Shown piece after piece: positions 28,033-35,625 of a stretch of 58,849 bases of DNA; position 1 is the stretch's first letter, and every line of letters begins with the position of its first letter. The notes below the pieces were generated by a model. That model had not been told where the DNA came from. It saw nothing but the letters and a program-made list of their open reading frames with translations, and searched no databases. Source of the stretch: Bacteroidales bacterium (GTDB lineage Bacteria > Bacteroidota > Bacteroidia > Bacteroidales > P3); the NCBI GenBank assembly GCA_030523765.1, contig JAUNHX010000011.1:1-58849 (forward strand). Direction: 5' to 3'. The translations under genes and the position numbers were made by a program.

Positions 28033-28082
28033 TAGAGGGGGAAGGAGCGGTGAGCCCGACTTCGCTACTCCTTCCTCTTTGA
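28033..28082 (+). terminator. Probable terminator after lpdA
   Basis: AGAGG-(GGG)-AAGGAG pairs with CTCCTTCCTCT across a loop that contains its own GC-rich stem, followed by a short T run. The bulge lowers confidence. Confidence 0.5.
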
Positions 28083-28132
28083 AACCAAACGATGTGAAAT
28101 CATTAGTTATCACCCTTTAATAATTACCACCG

Positions 28133-29239
28133 ATGAAGATCGAGCAATTTTTTGCCAAACGAGTTACGGTTGCCGACGGCTTGAAAGTACGAGTTAATCC
28201 TCACTTCTTCTACTCTACCTTTGGTGTTCGCGGTCGGTACGATACGGTAACCAAAACCGGACTCTATGTCCCAAGTCCACATCCTGGAACTGGATTTTTC
28301 TCTCATCCGAGCGACAGTTCTAGCTACCGCTATTTTGTTAGTGCTCAGCGTCAGCTTATCAAACAGAACTTTTGGACGCTTCTCTTTAAAAAAGAACCGT
28401 CGTTTGCCAAAGAGGAGAAAGCGGTAGAAATGGCGCTAAGTGAGGCTAAGGGATTGAAGCGTAATATGTTGTCGCAATATCACGGTGCTCTTCTTATCGC
28501 CAAAGAGGCCGAAATGGTTGATCGATATACTTCAGCCATCAAGGAACGAATCCATAAGAAGCACTCTAGCAAGTATTTGGTTAGTATTCTTTCTCACTAC
28601 AAGAGTCGCTACGCCACTTTGCAGCACGATATAAAATTGGCTCAAGGCAATATCCTTGATGTGCTTTCCGACGAACAACGCGATTTGTGGGCTCAAACGG
28701 TCAATGGGTTCGACAAGTTGGTTGAAGCTCGTCGTGTATGGCATGTGGTTAATCATGATGGTACTGAGTCGTATTGTCAGGTGTTTTTCGATCTGGGTAT
28801 CTTCGACTTTGTCCAAAGTCCTTACGATACTCCGGTAATGCGCGATAGCGAGGGCATACATTATTATATCTATCCCACCGCCGTTGTCCGCGCCCGTTCT
28901 AATGTCGACTTTGATATCTTCAATCTCGATGAAGTTGATTTCGAGTTTTCGGTGATCGACCTTAACACGCTCGATGTGCAACCCACTTTTGGCGGCTCGA
29001 GAGAGAAGAAGAAGAAAAGAAAACACAGCAAGCATCAGCACCGCTATGATCATGCCGATGCTGCTAGTGCCCTCTTCGCTACTGCTAGCCACGAAAGGGT
29101 GGTGGGTTGTATAGTATTTCCTCAGCTCGATCTAGTATTCTTTGTGAATCGTACAGGTCCTGCCGAAGAGTTTGTTACAGCTATCAATCGCTTCAAGGAG
29201 AGTGGTCCTATTAAGCGGCATGTAAGCGATATGCTATAG
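28133..29239 (+). CDS. Unknown cytoplasmic protein
   Basis: A 368-residue protein with no signal peptide or membrane helix. The N-terminus (about residues 1-65) is beta-rich, with RVNPHFFYSTFGVRGRYD, and faintly recalls DUF4236, whose members begin with a similar strand-rich Arg/Gly segment; I would not insist on it. The middle (about 80-200) is helical and charged. Near residues 285-300 there is a very basic linker with KKKKRKHSKHQHR. The C-terminal part is strand-rich. It is the first gene after lpdA in the same direction and is followed by the M23 peptidase gene. No function can be assigned. Confidence 0.65.
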   Translation: MKIEQFFAKRVTVADGLKVRVNPHFFYSTFGVRGRYDTVTKTGLYVPSPHPGTGFFSHPSDSSSYRYFVSAQRQLIKQNFWTLLFKKEPSFAKEEKAVEMALSEAKGLKRNMLSQYHGALLIAKEAEMVDRYTSAIKERIHKKHSSKYLVSILSHYKSRYATLQHDIKLAQGNILDVLSDEQRDLWAQTVNGFDKLVEARRVWHVVNHDGTESYCQVFFDLGIFDFVQSPYDTPVMRDSEGIHYYIYPTAVVRARSNVDFDIFNLDEVDFEFSVIDLNTLDVQPTFGGSREKKKKRKHSKHQHRYDHADAASALFATASHERVVGCIVFPQLDLVFFVNRTGPAEEFVTAINRFKESGPIKRHVSDML

Positions 29240-29323
29240 TTGTTTTAGCTGTTGCTGCTAGATCTCTTCTTTCAAGATGATGCAAAACAAAAGTTAGTGA
29301 ATAATTAATAGAAAGGATTTCCA

Positions 29324-30334
29324 TTGAGTTTAAAAGATTCCATTACCTCGCTGTTCAAAAGCAAACACACATATAAATACAATCCTCACACCCTTTCGTA
29401 CGAAAAGGTGGTGGTATCAGTTCGCGACCGACTGAAGAAGATTTCCTTCGCTGTAGCCTTTGGTATTGTACTGGGTGTGGTGCTTTTCATACTGGGTATG
29501 AATCTTATCGATTCGCCGAAGGAGCGCAATATGAAACGGGAATTGGCGCAATACAAACGGCAGTTGAAAGTCCTTAACGACCGACTGCAGCGCAACGAGA
29601 TGGTATTGGCCGATTTGGAAAATCGCGACGACAATATTTATCGAACTATCTTCGATGCCGAACCTATCCCCGATGGTGTCCGTAATAGCGGTATGGGCGG
29701 TGTGGAACGCTATCAGAATCTGGAAGGCTACGACTGTAGCGATGAAATTATCCATACTACCCAGCGCTTAGACGATTTGTCGAAGCGACTCTATATCCAG
29801 TCGCTTTCGTTCGATGAGGTGTATAAGATGGCTCTCAACAAGCAGCAACATCTTAATTCGATGCCGGCCATCATGCCTATCAAAAAGAATCAATGTAAGT
29901 TGGTGTCGGGCTTCGGTTCGCGCTATCATCCTATCTTGCATTATCGCCGTCAACATACTGGTGTCGACCTCACGGCTCGCAAAGGTACCAATATATATGC
30001 TACGGGCGATGGGGTTATCGAGGTGGCGGGCCGCAATGCTAAGGGCTATAGTGGTTATGGTATTGTTACGGTAGTGAATCACGGCAACGGTTTCAAGACG
30101 CTCTATGCTCATATGAACGATGTGGCTGTGCGTCAGGGACAGAAGGTGAAGCGGGGCGAATTGTTGGGGCATGTAGGTTCAACCGGTTTGTCGCAAGGGC
30201 CGCATCTGCACTATGAGGTAATCCAAAATGGGAAGAAGGTCGATCCTGTATACTATTTCTACAACGACCTCAATCCTGAGGAATATGAGCAGGTTATCGA
30301 AGCTGCACAGCAGGAAAATACCTGTTTGAGTTGA
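29324..30334 (+). CDS. M23 metallopeptidase, membrane-anchored
   Basis: A 336-residue LytM/M23 endopeptidase-like protein acting on peptidoglycan from the periplasmic side. A cytoplasmic N-terminus (about 1-40, with KYNPHTLSYEKV) is followed by one membrane helix (about 41-62) and a coiled coil (70-105). The M23 domain (about 200-310) has the zinc ligands in QHTGVDLTA (H, D) and GPHLHYEV (HxH), so it looks catalytically intact. The start appears to be TTG at 29324, preceded by GAAAGGA: the N-terminal segment is what Bacteroidota relatives have, and the next in-frame ATG would fall at the end of the membrane helix. A cell-division or shape function is likely. Confidence 0.88.
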   Translation: MSLKDSITSLFKSKHTYKYNPHTLSYEKVVVSVRDRLKKISFAVAFGIVLGVVLFILGMNLIDSPKERNMKRELAQYKRQLKVLNDRLQRNEMVLADLENRDDNIYRTIFDAEPIPDGVRNSGMGGVERYQNLEGYDCSDEIIHTTQRLDDLSKRLYIQSLSFDEVYKMALNKQQHLNSMPAIMPIKKNQCKLVSGFGSRYHPILHYRRQHTGVDLTARKGTNIYATGDGVIEVAGRNAKGYSGYGIVTVVNHGNGFKTLYAHMNDVAVRQGQKVKRGELLGHVGSTGLSQGPHLHYEVIQNGKKVDPVYYFYNDLNPEEYEQVIEAAQQENTCLS

Positions 30335-30379
30335 CCTATATATAATAATGTATAATACTAATTAAATCAGTATAACCTA

Positions 30380-31240
30380 ATGGAAGTGCTTATCGACCAA
30401 AATGCTGGTTTTTGTTTCGGTGTGGTGAAGGCTATCGATGCGGCCGAACAGCAGTTGGCTTCTAGCCAAAGTCTCTACTGTTTGGGCGACATAGTTCACA
30501 ACAACGCCGAGGTGCAGCGTTTGGCCAATAAGGGTCTTCGGGTTATCGACTACCAGCAAATGGAACAGCTTCACCATACGCGAGTGCTAATACGTGCTCA
30601 TGGTGAACCACCTTCTACTTATGCTATTGCTCAACGCCAACATATTGAATTGGTCGACGCCACTTGTCCCATCGTGTTGGCTCTCCAAAAACGGGTGCGT
30701 GAGGGTTATCTCGAAATGCAAAGTAAAGGGGGACAAGTAGTCATTTTTGGAAAACAGGGTCATGCTGAAGTGATTGGACTGAACGGACAAACTAACAATA
30801 CAGCCATCATCGTAAGTCACCCAACCGATGTGGAAGGGGTTGATTTCAATCGTCCTATTCGTCTTTTCTCGCAAACCACCAAGAGCAAGGCGGATTATCA
30901 GCAACTTATCGACTTGATGCGCGAACTGGCGACGTCCGATTTTGTGGCTTACAATACTATCTGCAATCGGGTTAGCAACCGCTCCAACGAACTGAAGGCT
31001 TTTGCTCAGAGTGTCGAAGCACTTATCTTCGTTAGTGGTAGCAACTCGAGCAACGGGCATTATCTTTACGATGTGTGTCGCAGCGTGTTGCCTCGAACAA
31101 TCTTCATTTCATCGATCGACGAACTTGATGTCGATGATCCTTTGTTGAAAGGGGTGAATCGTATCGGTATCAGTGGTGCTACCTCTACTCCTCGTTGGCT
31201 TATGGAGGCGGTGGCCGAAAAGCTGAAAGCTCATAGTTGA
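30380..31240 (+). CDS. ispH: 4-hydroxy-3-methylbut-2-enyl diphosphate reductase
   Basis: A 286-residue iron-sulfur enzyme, the last step of the MEP isoprenoid pathway. The three cluster-ligating cysteines are present: Cys12 in AGFCFGV, Cys96 in DATCPIV and Cys195 in NTICNRVSNR. The GKQGHAE segment carries the active-site His and Glu. Length is normal for the bacterial enzyme without the S1 fusion. It lies between an M23 peptidase gene and recF in one plus-strand run. Confidence 0.95.
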   Translation: MEVLIDQNAGFCFGVVKAIDAAEQQLASSQSLYCLGDIVHNNAEVQRLANKGLRVIDYQQMEQLHHTRVLIRAHGEPPSTYAIAQRQHIELVDATCPIVLALQKRVREGYLEMQSKGGQVVIFGKQGHAEVIGLNGQTNNTAIIVSHPTDVEGVDFNRPIRLFSQTTKSKADYQQLIDLMRELATSDFVAYNTICNRVSNRSNELKAFAQSVEALIFVSGSNSSNGHYLYDVCRSVLPRTIFISSIDELDVDDPLLKGVNRIGISGATSTPRWLMEAVAEKLKAHS

Positions 31241-31330
31241 TTGCTTTTTTGCAAAGAAAGAATGAACTCTTTATACAATAATAAATAATAACACCTACTG
31301 AATAATAACATCTGCTTCAAATAAAGAAAT

Positions 31331-32506
31331 ATGTATCTAACCCGACTCAAATTGGCCAATTTCAAAAGCTACGCTGATGCCGATATAGCTTTCTCCAACA
31401 ATGTAAATTGCTTTGTGGGCAACAACGGTGTGGGGAAGACCAATCTGCTCGATGCTATCTACTACCTTTCGTTCTGCAAAAGCTATTTCAATCCTATCGA
31501 TTCGCAGAACATACGCCACGATGAGGATTTCTTTGCTATTCACGGGGAGTATAGTAATGATGATGCGCCAGTTATGGTGTCGTGTACTCTTAAGCGGGGA
31601 CATAATAAGCAGATGAAGTTCAATAAGAAAACCTATACTTCGCTTTCCGAACATATTGGAAAGATTCCCCTTGTAATAGTTTCGCCCAACGATCAAAATC
31701 TTATACTCGGCGGTAGCGAAGTACGTCGCAAATTTATCGATGGCGTTATCTCGCAAGCTGATCATACCTATCTCAACACGCTCCTTCAATACAATAAGGC
31801 TCTCGATCAGCGTAACCATCTTTTGAAGAGTTGTTATGAAAACCGTTATTTCGATAAAGAGGGTATCGCTCTGTGGGACGAACAGTTGGCTCATCATGGG
31901 AGTCTTATCTTTGTTCGTCGTCGTCAATTTATCGAGGAGTTTAGCCCGCTATTCTCTCACTATTTCTCTATGATTGCCGATGAGGCTATAGCTCACGAAT
32001 CGCCTTCGCTTTCTCATACTTCGCCTCTCTTGGATTCGCTCACCATCAGTCAGTTCTCGGACGATGCTATTCCCACCATAGAGGAACATTTCAAGGCGCT
32101 CCTCCTTCAAGCACAACAGCGTGATGCGATAATGCAATACTCTACTGTGGGAACACACAAAGATGATATCGACCTCGCTATTGGTGGCTATCCCGTTAAG
32201 AAGTTTGGATCGCAAGGGCAACAGAAAACGTTCTTGCTTGCGCTCAAATTGGCTCAGTTCGATTATATTGCTCAACGGCTCAACGAAAAGCCCATCTTGC
32301 TACTTGACGATATGTTCGATAAGTTGGATATGCTTCGGGTGCGTCAACTGGTGCGTCTTGTGGGTAGCTCCCGTTTCGGTCAGGTCTTCATCACCGATAC
32401 CCAGCAGGGTAGGGTAGAGTCGATCTTTGAAGAAACTCCCGATATCGATCATCTCATCTTCCACGTTACTCCCGGTTCTGTTCAACCTATCTCTTCCAAC
32501 CACTAA
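31331..32506 (+). CDS. recF: DNA replication and repair protein RecF
   Basis: A 391-residue SMC-like ATPase that helps load RecA at single-strand gaps. It starts MYLTRLKLANFKSY, with Walker A GNNGVGKTN (residues 30-38), the signature-like region near FGSQGQQKTFLLALKLA and Walker B PILLLDDMFDKLD. It ends with the FITDTQ segment typical of RecF. It is followed after 20 bases by dciA, an arrangement frequent in bacteria. Confidence 0.95.
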   Translation: MYLTRLKLANFKSYADADIAFSNNVNCFVGNNGVGKTNLLDAIYYLSFCKSYFNPIDSQNIRHDEDFFAIHGEYSNDDAPVMVSCTLKRGHNKQMKFNKKTYTSLSEHIGKIPLVIVSPNDQNLILGGSEVRRKFIDGVISQADHTYLNTLLQYNKALDQRNHLLKSCYENRYFDKEGIALWDEQLAHHGSLIFVRRRQFIEEFSPLFSHYFSMIADEAIAHESPSLSHTSPLLDSLTISQFSDDAIPTIEEHFKALLLQAQQRDAIMQYSTVGTHKDDIDLAIGGYPVKKFGSQGQQKTFLLALKLAQFDYIAQRLNEKPILLLDDMFDKLDMLRVRQLVRLVGSSRFGQVFITDTQQGRVESIFEETPDIDHLIFHVTPGSVQPISSNH

Positions 32507-32526
32507 CCTCGTAGTTTCATCATCTT

Positions 32527-32826
32527 ATGTCCAACCACGATGATCCCAAGAAAATCTCCGAACTTTTAGCCGATGCTTTGCGCCAATATAATTTTGATGC
32601 TACTGTCGACAAATCGCTTGTTTTCAATGCCTATCGTAACGTTGTGGGAGAATTTCTTATGAAACTAACCTGGAAAATAGATTTCCAACCCCATACAGGC
32701 GAACTATTCCTCAAACTGGGATCTCCCTCTATGAAACAGGAGTTTTCCTACAAACTTACCGACCTCATCAATGCTATCAACAAGCGTGTAGGGTCGAATG
32801 CTGTCAAGAAAATCATCCTTCTTTAG
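32527..32826 (+). CDS. dciA: DUF721 / DciA-like helicase operator
   Basis: A 99-residue protein of the DUF721 family; in bacteria without DnaC/DnaI, DciA promotes loading of DnaB. The central VVGEFLMKLTWKIDFQPHTGELFLKLGSPSMKQEFSY shape (summarised: a basic helix followed by a KH-like strand-helix region) fits. Co-location with recF supports the call. It is the last ordinary gene before the leader-bearing array. Confidence 0.82.
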   Translation: MSNHDDPKKISELLADALRQYNFDATVDKSLVFNAYRNVVGEFLMKLTWKIDFQPHTGELFLKLGSPSMKQEFSYKLTDLINAINKRVGSNAVKKIILL

Positions 32827-32952
32827 TCTTTGAAAGACTGCTTGTTGACATTCAACTTTAGATGTTTTTCTTGAAAAAAAACGCTAAGGTTGTAATAAAA
32901 GTGTTGCTAAACCGATTATAAGGTGTAATCAGTTATCTAAAATAAGAATAAT
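32827..32952. other. Spacer before the leader-bearing array
   Basis: About 125 AT-rich bases. I see no TAnnTTTG promoter and no strong terminator here, so the array may be read from the recF-dciA transcript. Confidence 0.4.
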
Positions 32953-33213
32953 ATGAAGAGCAATAAGCAGTTATATAAGACATATGTAGATTGGAATCGC
33001 TATTATGAAGAACAATATCAAGAACGCATAGCGCCGAACATCGATTATTATAGTGAAGTGTTAGACTTAGATAGGAGGATCCTTAGTGTTGAATCAATCT
33101 CTTTCGATGAAGCTCGAGATTTAAGCAAAAGGAATCAATCTTACATATTGAGGGTTTGGCTCTTGATAAAAGCAATGATAATCTCACATCTTTTACATGA
33201 TTCCATCAGATAA
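32953..33213 (+). CDS. Short unknown protein, leader-truncated paralogue of the 34007 gene
   Basis: An 86-residue protein. Residues about 11-62 (VDWNRYYEEQYQER, NIDYY, LDLDRRIL, ISFDEA) line up with residues about 60-110 of the 34007 product (VDWARNDTDELQER, NKDYY, LALDNKIL, ISIDEA), so the two are paralogues. This copy has no signal peptide and stops soon after the shared block; its C-terminus has one hydrophobic stretch (RVWLLIKAMIISHLL). Its first residues MKSNKQLYKTY could be a shortened leader (compare HNKQEYPPM), which is only suggestive. It may be a decayed cassette at the left edge of the array. Confidence 0.55.
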   Translation: MKSNKQLYKTYVDWNRYYEEQYQERIAPNIDYYSEVLDLDRRILSVESISFDEARDLSKRNQSYILRVWLLIKAMIISHLLHDSIR

Positions 33214-33264
33214 AACGATTCTCAACAATAGCGTAAACAACAAACAAAAGTAAAAACAAAAAAT

Positions 33265-33339
33265 ATGGAACAAGAATTCATCAATAATGTTTATAACAAG
33301 CAAGAATACCTGCCTATGCAAAAAGGAAATTATAATACT
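33265..33339 (+). repeat. Leader copy 1 (most divergent)
   Basis: The segment from the ATG encodes MEQEFINNVYNKQEYLPMQK, recognisable against the consensus but with several replacements. The core that is tacccgccgatgcatac in other copies reads tacctgcctatgcaaaa here. Confidence 0.7.
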
Positions 33340-33987
33340 TCCATATTCTTAAAACAAATTGTCTTCTGTTTCTTTTTTGTTGTAATGACTATCTCTGTCG
33401 TTGCACAAGAAAGGTTTTCTCTTATTAAGAAAGATCGGCTAGAAAGAATTGAGTTCGAAGAAGTACTCCCTTCTGGGTTTGGAATTACTAAAGCATACCA
33501 ATTTGTCTATCTAGTCCTACCGTCATTTTCTGAAGAATACTGCATGACTTACGATTCGATTAACAAATCTCTTTTGCTTTGCAAGTCAAAGAGTAGGATA
33601 GGTTATGTCATCGGGGAAGATGAAAGCAAAAGAGCAAGAAAGAAAAGGCTTGAAACCTATCTACTTCCAATCGATGATGCCTATGTGGATTCATTACATT
33701 CGCTGTATTGTGCTATGATTAATTCTGCAAGTCTCGTTGAACTAAATTACGGATTGGATGGTGTCATTTATAGGTTCTATCTGCCAACTGATATATATAC
33801 TGTTGCAGAAACATGGGGGGGGGGCTATCTTCAACAACAAAACTGTGGCCGAGTTGTTCAATTGATGGACCGATTATGTGTAGCTGTTGAAACGGGAAAT
33901 AGTGATGGTGCCGAACAATTGCGAGAGGAAATCGTTGCATTGACCGCTGTTTTTAGAAGTTTACCTCCTGCGTCTAAGGTCAATTAA
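33265..33987 (+). CDS. Leader-bearing exported unknown protein (short paralogue of the 37793 product)
   Basis: A 240-residue protein: leader (1-25), hydrophobic signal segment (about 29-45, likely cleavage SVVA-Q48), then a domain shared with the 37793 product, including GFGITKAYQFVY, TYDSINKSLLLCKSKSRIGY, ARKKRLETY, LPIDDAYVDSLH and YLPTDIYTV. The paralogue continues for another ~260 residues; this one ends after AVFRSLPPASKVN. It contains a run of ten G residues (33815-33824) encoding WGGG that the paralogue lacks, a potential slippage site. No known family is recognised. A periplasmic or surface location is inferred from the signal peptide. Confidence 0.7.
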   Translation: MEQEFINNVYNKQEYLPMQKGNYNTSIFLKQIVFCFFFVVMTISVVAQERFSLIKKDRLERIEFEEVLPSGFGITKAYQFVYLVLPSFSEEYCMTYDSINKSLLLCKSKSRIGYVIGEDESKRARKKRLETYLLPIDDAYVDSLHSLYCAMINSASLVELNYGLDGVIYRFYLPTDIYTVAETWGGGYLQQQNCGRVVQLMDRLCVAVETGNSDGAEQLREEIVALTAVFRSLPPASKVN

Positions 33988-34006
33988 TAATAACCCTTGA
34001 ATAATC

Positions 34007-34075
34007 ATGAAACGAGAACCTATTCTTAATACTCATAACAAAGAAGAATACCCGCCGATGCATACGAGAGGTACG
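34007..34075 (+). repeat. Leader copy 2
   Basis: It encodes MKREPILNTHNKEEYPPMHT; the core tacccgccgatgcatac is at 34049-34065. It begins 19 bases after the previous stop codon. Confidence 0.8.
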
Positions 34076-34981
34076 TACATATACTTAAGGTGTAAGGTTT
34101 GCATAAAAACAATAATCTTAGCCTTGATTATGTGGTGCAGTACTTATCAAAGCTGTTATGCCCAAACTCCAGACAGTGTGGATTGGGCGAGAAATGACAC
34201 CGACGAACTCCAAGAGAGAGTTGAGCGGAATAAAGACTATTATATGTATATCCTTGCCTTGGATAATAAGATTCTGACAGGCAACACTATTTCAATTGAT
34301 GAGGCATGTCGTGCCATGCCTAAAACTGCCGACGAAATACAGGTTCTCTGGGGTAACAATGAAATAGAAGGGCAATATCGGGGACGACGTATAGACCAAG
34401 TCTGTTTTAACTATGCCATTAACAACCCAAGGTTGGATATTATAGGTAGATTTTTCACAGCAGCTTATTATGCCGATGGCCATTGTCGCAAAATATATAA
34501 CACGGATTGTTATCTGATTTGGAAAAAACATCCACAGCAAACCACAGCTGTTTTATCCATGCTGTTTGACAAACAAACCACCGACTACTTCCATGACATG
34601 TTCGAGGAATGGAGCAGAAGGGAAATCGACGACAAACAAAAAATTCAAAGGGCTTCACTATGGGAAACGGATTCTCATCATATTGTGGGGTCGGTCGTGG
34701 ATGAAACTAATAATAGACCAATAGAAAATGTCAAGCTGGAACTGTTAAGGGACGATGATTCGTCGTTTGTCTGTTCTACGACAACCAACCGTGACGGCAA
34801 GTATGGACTGGCGTTCCCCAGGTTAACCCATAACGACGGAACTCTGGTGTTATTTAAGCTTAGAATTACGGCCTATGGTTATCAATCTCTTTGGGTTGGT
34901 GTGGACATGTCGATGATAATTGAGTATCAGTCAACCATCCCGCATATACCAAGCAATTTTAGTTTGAAACCTATTCATTAA
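34007..34981 (+). CDS. Leader-bearing exported protein with carboxypeptidase-regulatory-like domain
   Basis: A 324-residue protein. Leader residues 1-22, then a basic and hydrophobic signal segment (about 31-50, likely cleavage CYA-Q53). Residues about 57-110 match the 86-residue protein at 32953. The C-terminal 100 residues (HHIVGSVVDETNNRPIENVKLEL, then TTTNRDGKYGL) form a beta-sandwich of the carboxypeptidase-D regulatory-like type, common as an N- or C-terminal module of Bacteroidota surface proteins. The middle is unassigned. Function unknown; surface or periplasmic location inferred. Confidence 0.72.
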   Translation: MKREPILNTHNKEEYPPMHTRGTYIYLRCKVCIKTIILALIMWCSTYQSCYAQTPDSVDWARNDTDELQERVERNKDYYMYILALDNKILTGNTISIDEACRAMPKTADEIQVLWGNNEIEGQYRGRRIDQVCFNYAINNPRLDIIGRFFTAAYYADGHCRKIYNTDCYLIWKKHPQQTTAVLSMLFDKQTTDYFHDMFEEWSRREIDDKQKIQRASLWETDSHHIVGSVVDETNNRPIENVKLELLRDDDSSFVCSTTTNRDGKYGLAFPRLTHNDGTLVLFKLRITAYGYQSLWVGVDMSMIIEYQSTIPHIPSNFSLKPIH

Positions 34982-34992
34982 AAGGGAATAAT

Positions 34993-35070
34993 ATGGAACA
35001 AGAACCGATTCTTAACGAGCATAATAAGGCTGAGTACCCGCCGATGCATACAGGAGGATTGAACACACCC
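34993..35070 (+). repeat. Leader copy 3
   Basis: It encodes MEQEPILNEHNKAEYPPMHT followed by GGLNTP; the core is at 35035-35051. It begins 11 bases after the previous stop. Confidence 0.85.
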
Positions 35071-35544
35071 CAAAGAATTAAGATACTTGTCTTAATGTTC
35101 GGACTGTTTGTGTTGTGCGGTTGTGGACACAAAGGAACCGCTGACATTACTTCTTCAGATAGCATTGTCTGTAGTATTGTTTACGATGAACAGCAAGACG
35201 ACAGCCTTTCATGTGAAATACCGCTGCCGCCAGAACCAGAATGGAAGAGTGATTCAAAAAATAAGTGTCGCGAGCTGACAGATTCCGAAATCGCCGACCT
35301 CTCGTTCGACGGATACGACTCGAAATGGTCATTGGTGCCCCTTGAAAGGTGGAAGGAGTTTGTAGAAGACAATAGGCCATACTCTTCAAAATTGGGATGT
35401 TCCCAATGCGGACAGCAACTATTGGTCGTTTACAGCGAGTCGCCTCAGGAATACTGGGAGAGTTTGTGTGGCCGAGGGGGATATTTCTTTATTTGTACCC
35501 ATTGCAGGAGAATAGATGATTTTGAATGTACAGTTATGAACTAA
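34993..35544 (+). CDS. Leader-bearing lipoprotein with zinc-ribbon-like cysteines
   Basis: A 183-residue protein. The leader (1-26) precedes a basic residue cluster, a hydrophobic segment and the lipobox LCGC, with Cys44 the likely lipidation site. An acidic, Ser-rich linker follows. The C-terminal 50 residues hold CSQCG and CTHC pairs about 35 residues apart, the spacing of a zinc ribbon, which is unusual in a lipid-anchored envelope protein. No family recognised. It overlaps nothing and ends 4 bases before the next leader ATG. Confidence 0.68.
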   Translation: MEQEPILNEHNKAEYPPMHTGGLNTPQRIKILVLMFGLFVLCGCGHKGTADITSSDSIVCSIVYDEQQDDSLSCEIPLPPEPEWKSDSKNKCRELTDSEIADLSFDGYDSKWSLVPLERWKEFVEDNRPYSSKLGCSQCGQQLLVVYSESPQEYWESLCGRGGYFFICTHCRRIDDFECTVMN

Positions 35545-35548
35545 AAAT

Positions 35549-35625
35549 ATGGAACAGGAACCTTTCTTAAACGCTCATAACAAGGATGAGTATCCGCCGA
35601 TGCATACGGGAGGATTGAGCACACC
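35549..35625 (+). repeat. Leader copy 4
   Basis: It encodes MEQEPFLNAHNKDEYPPMHT followed by GGLSTP; the core at 35591-35607 has a single silent change (tat for tac). Confidence 0.85.
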
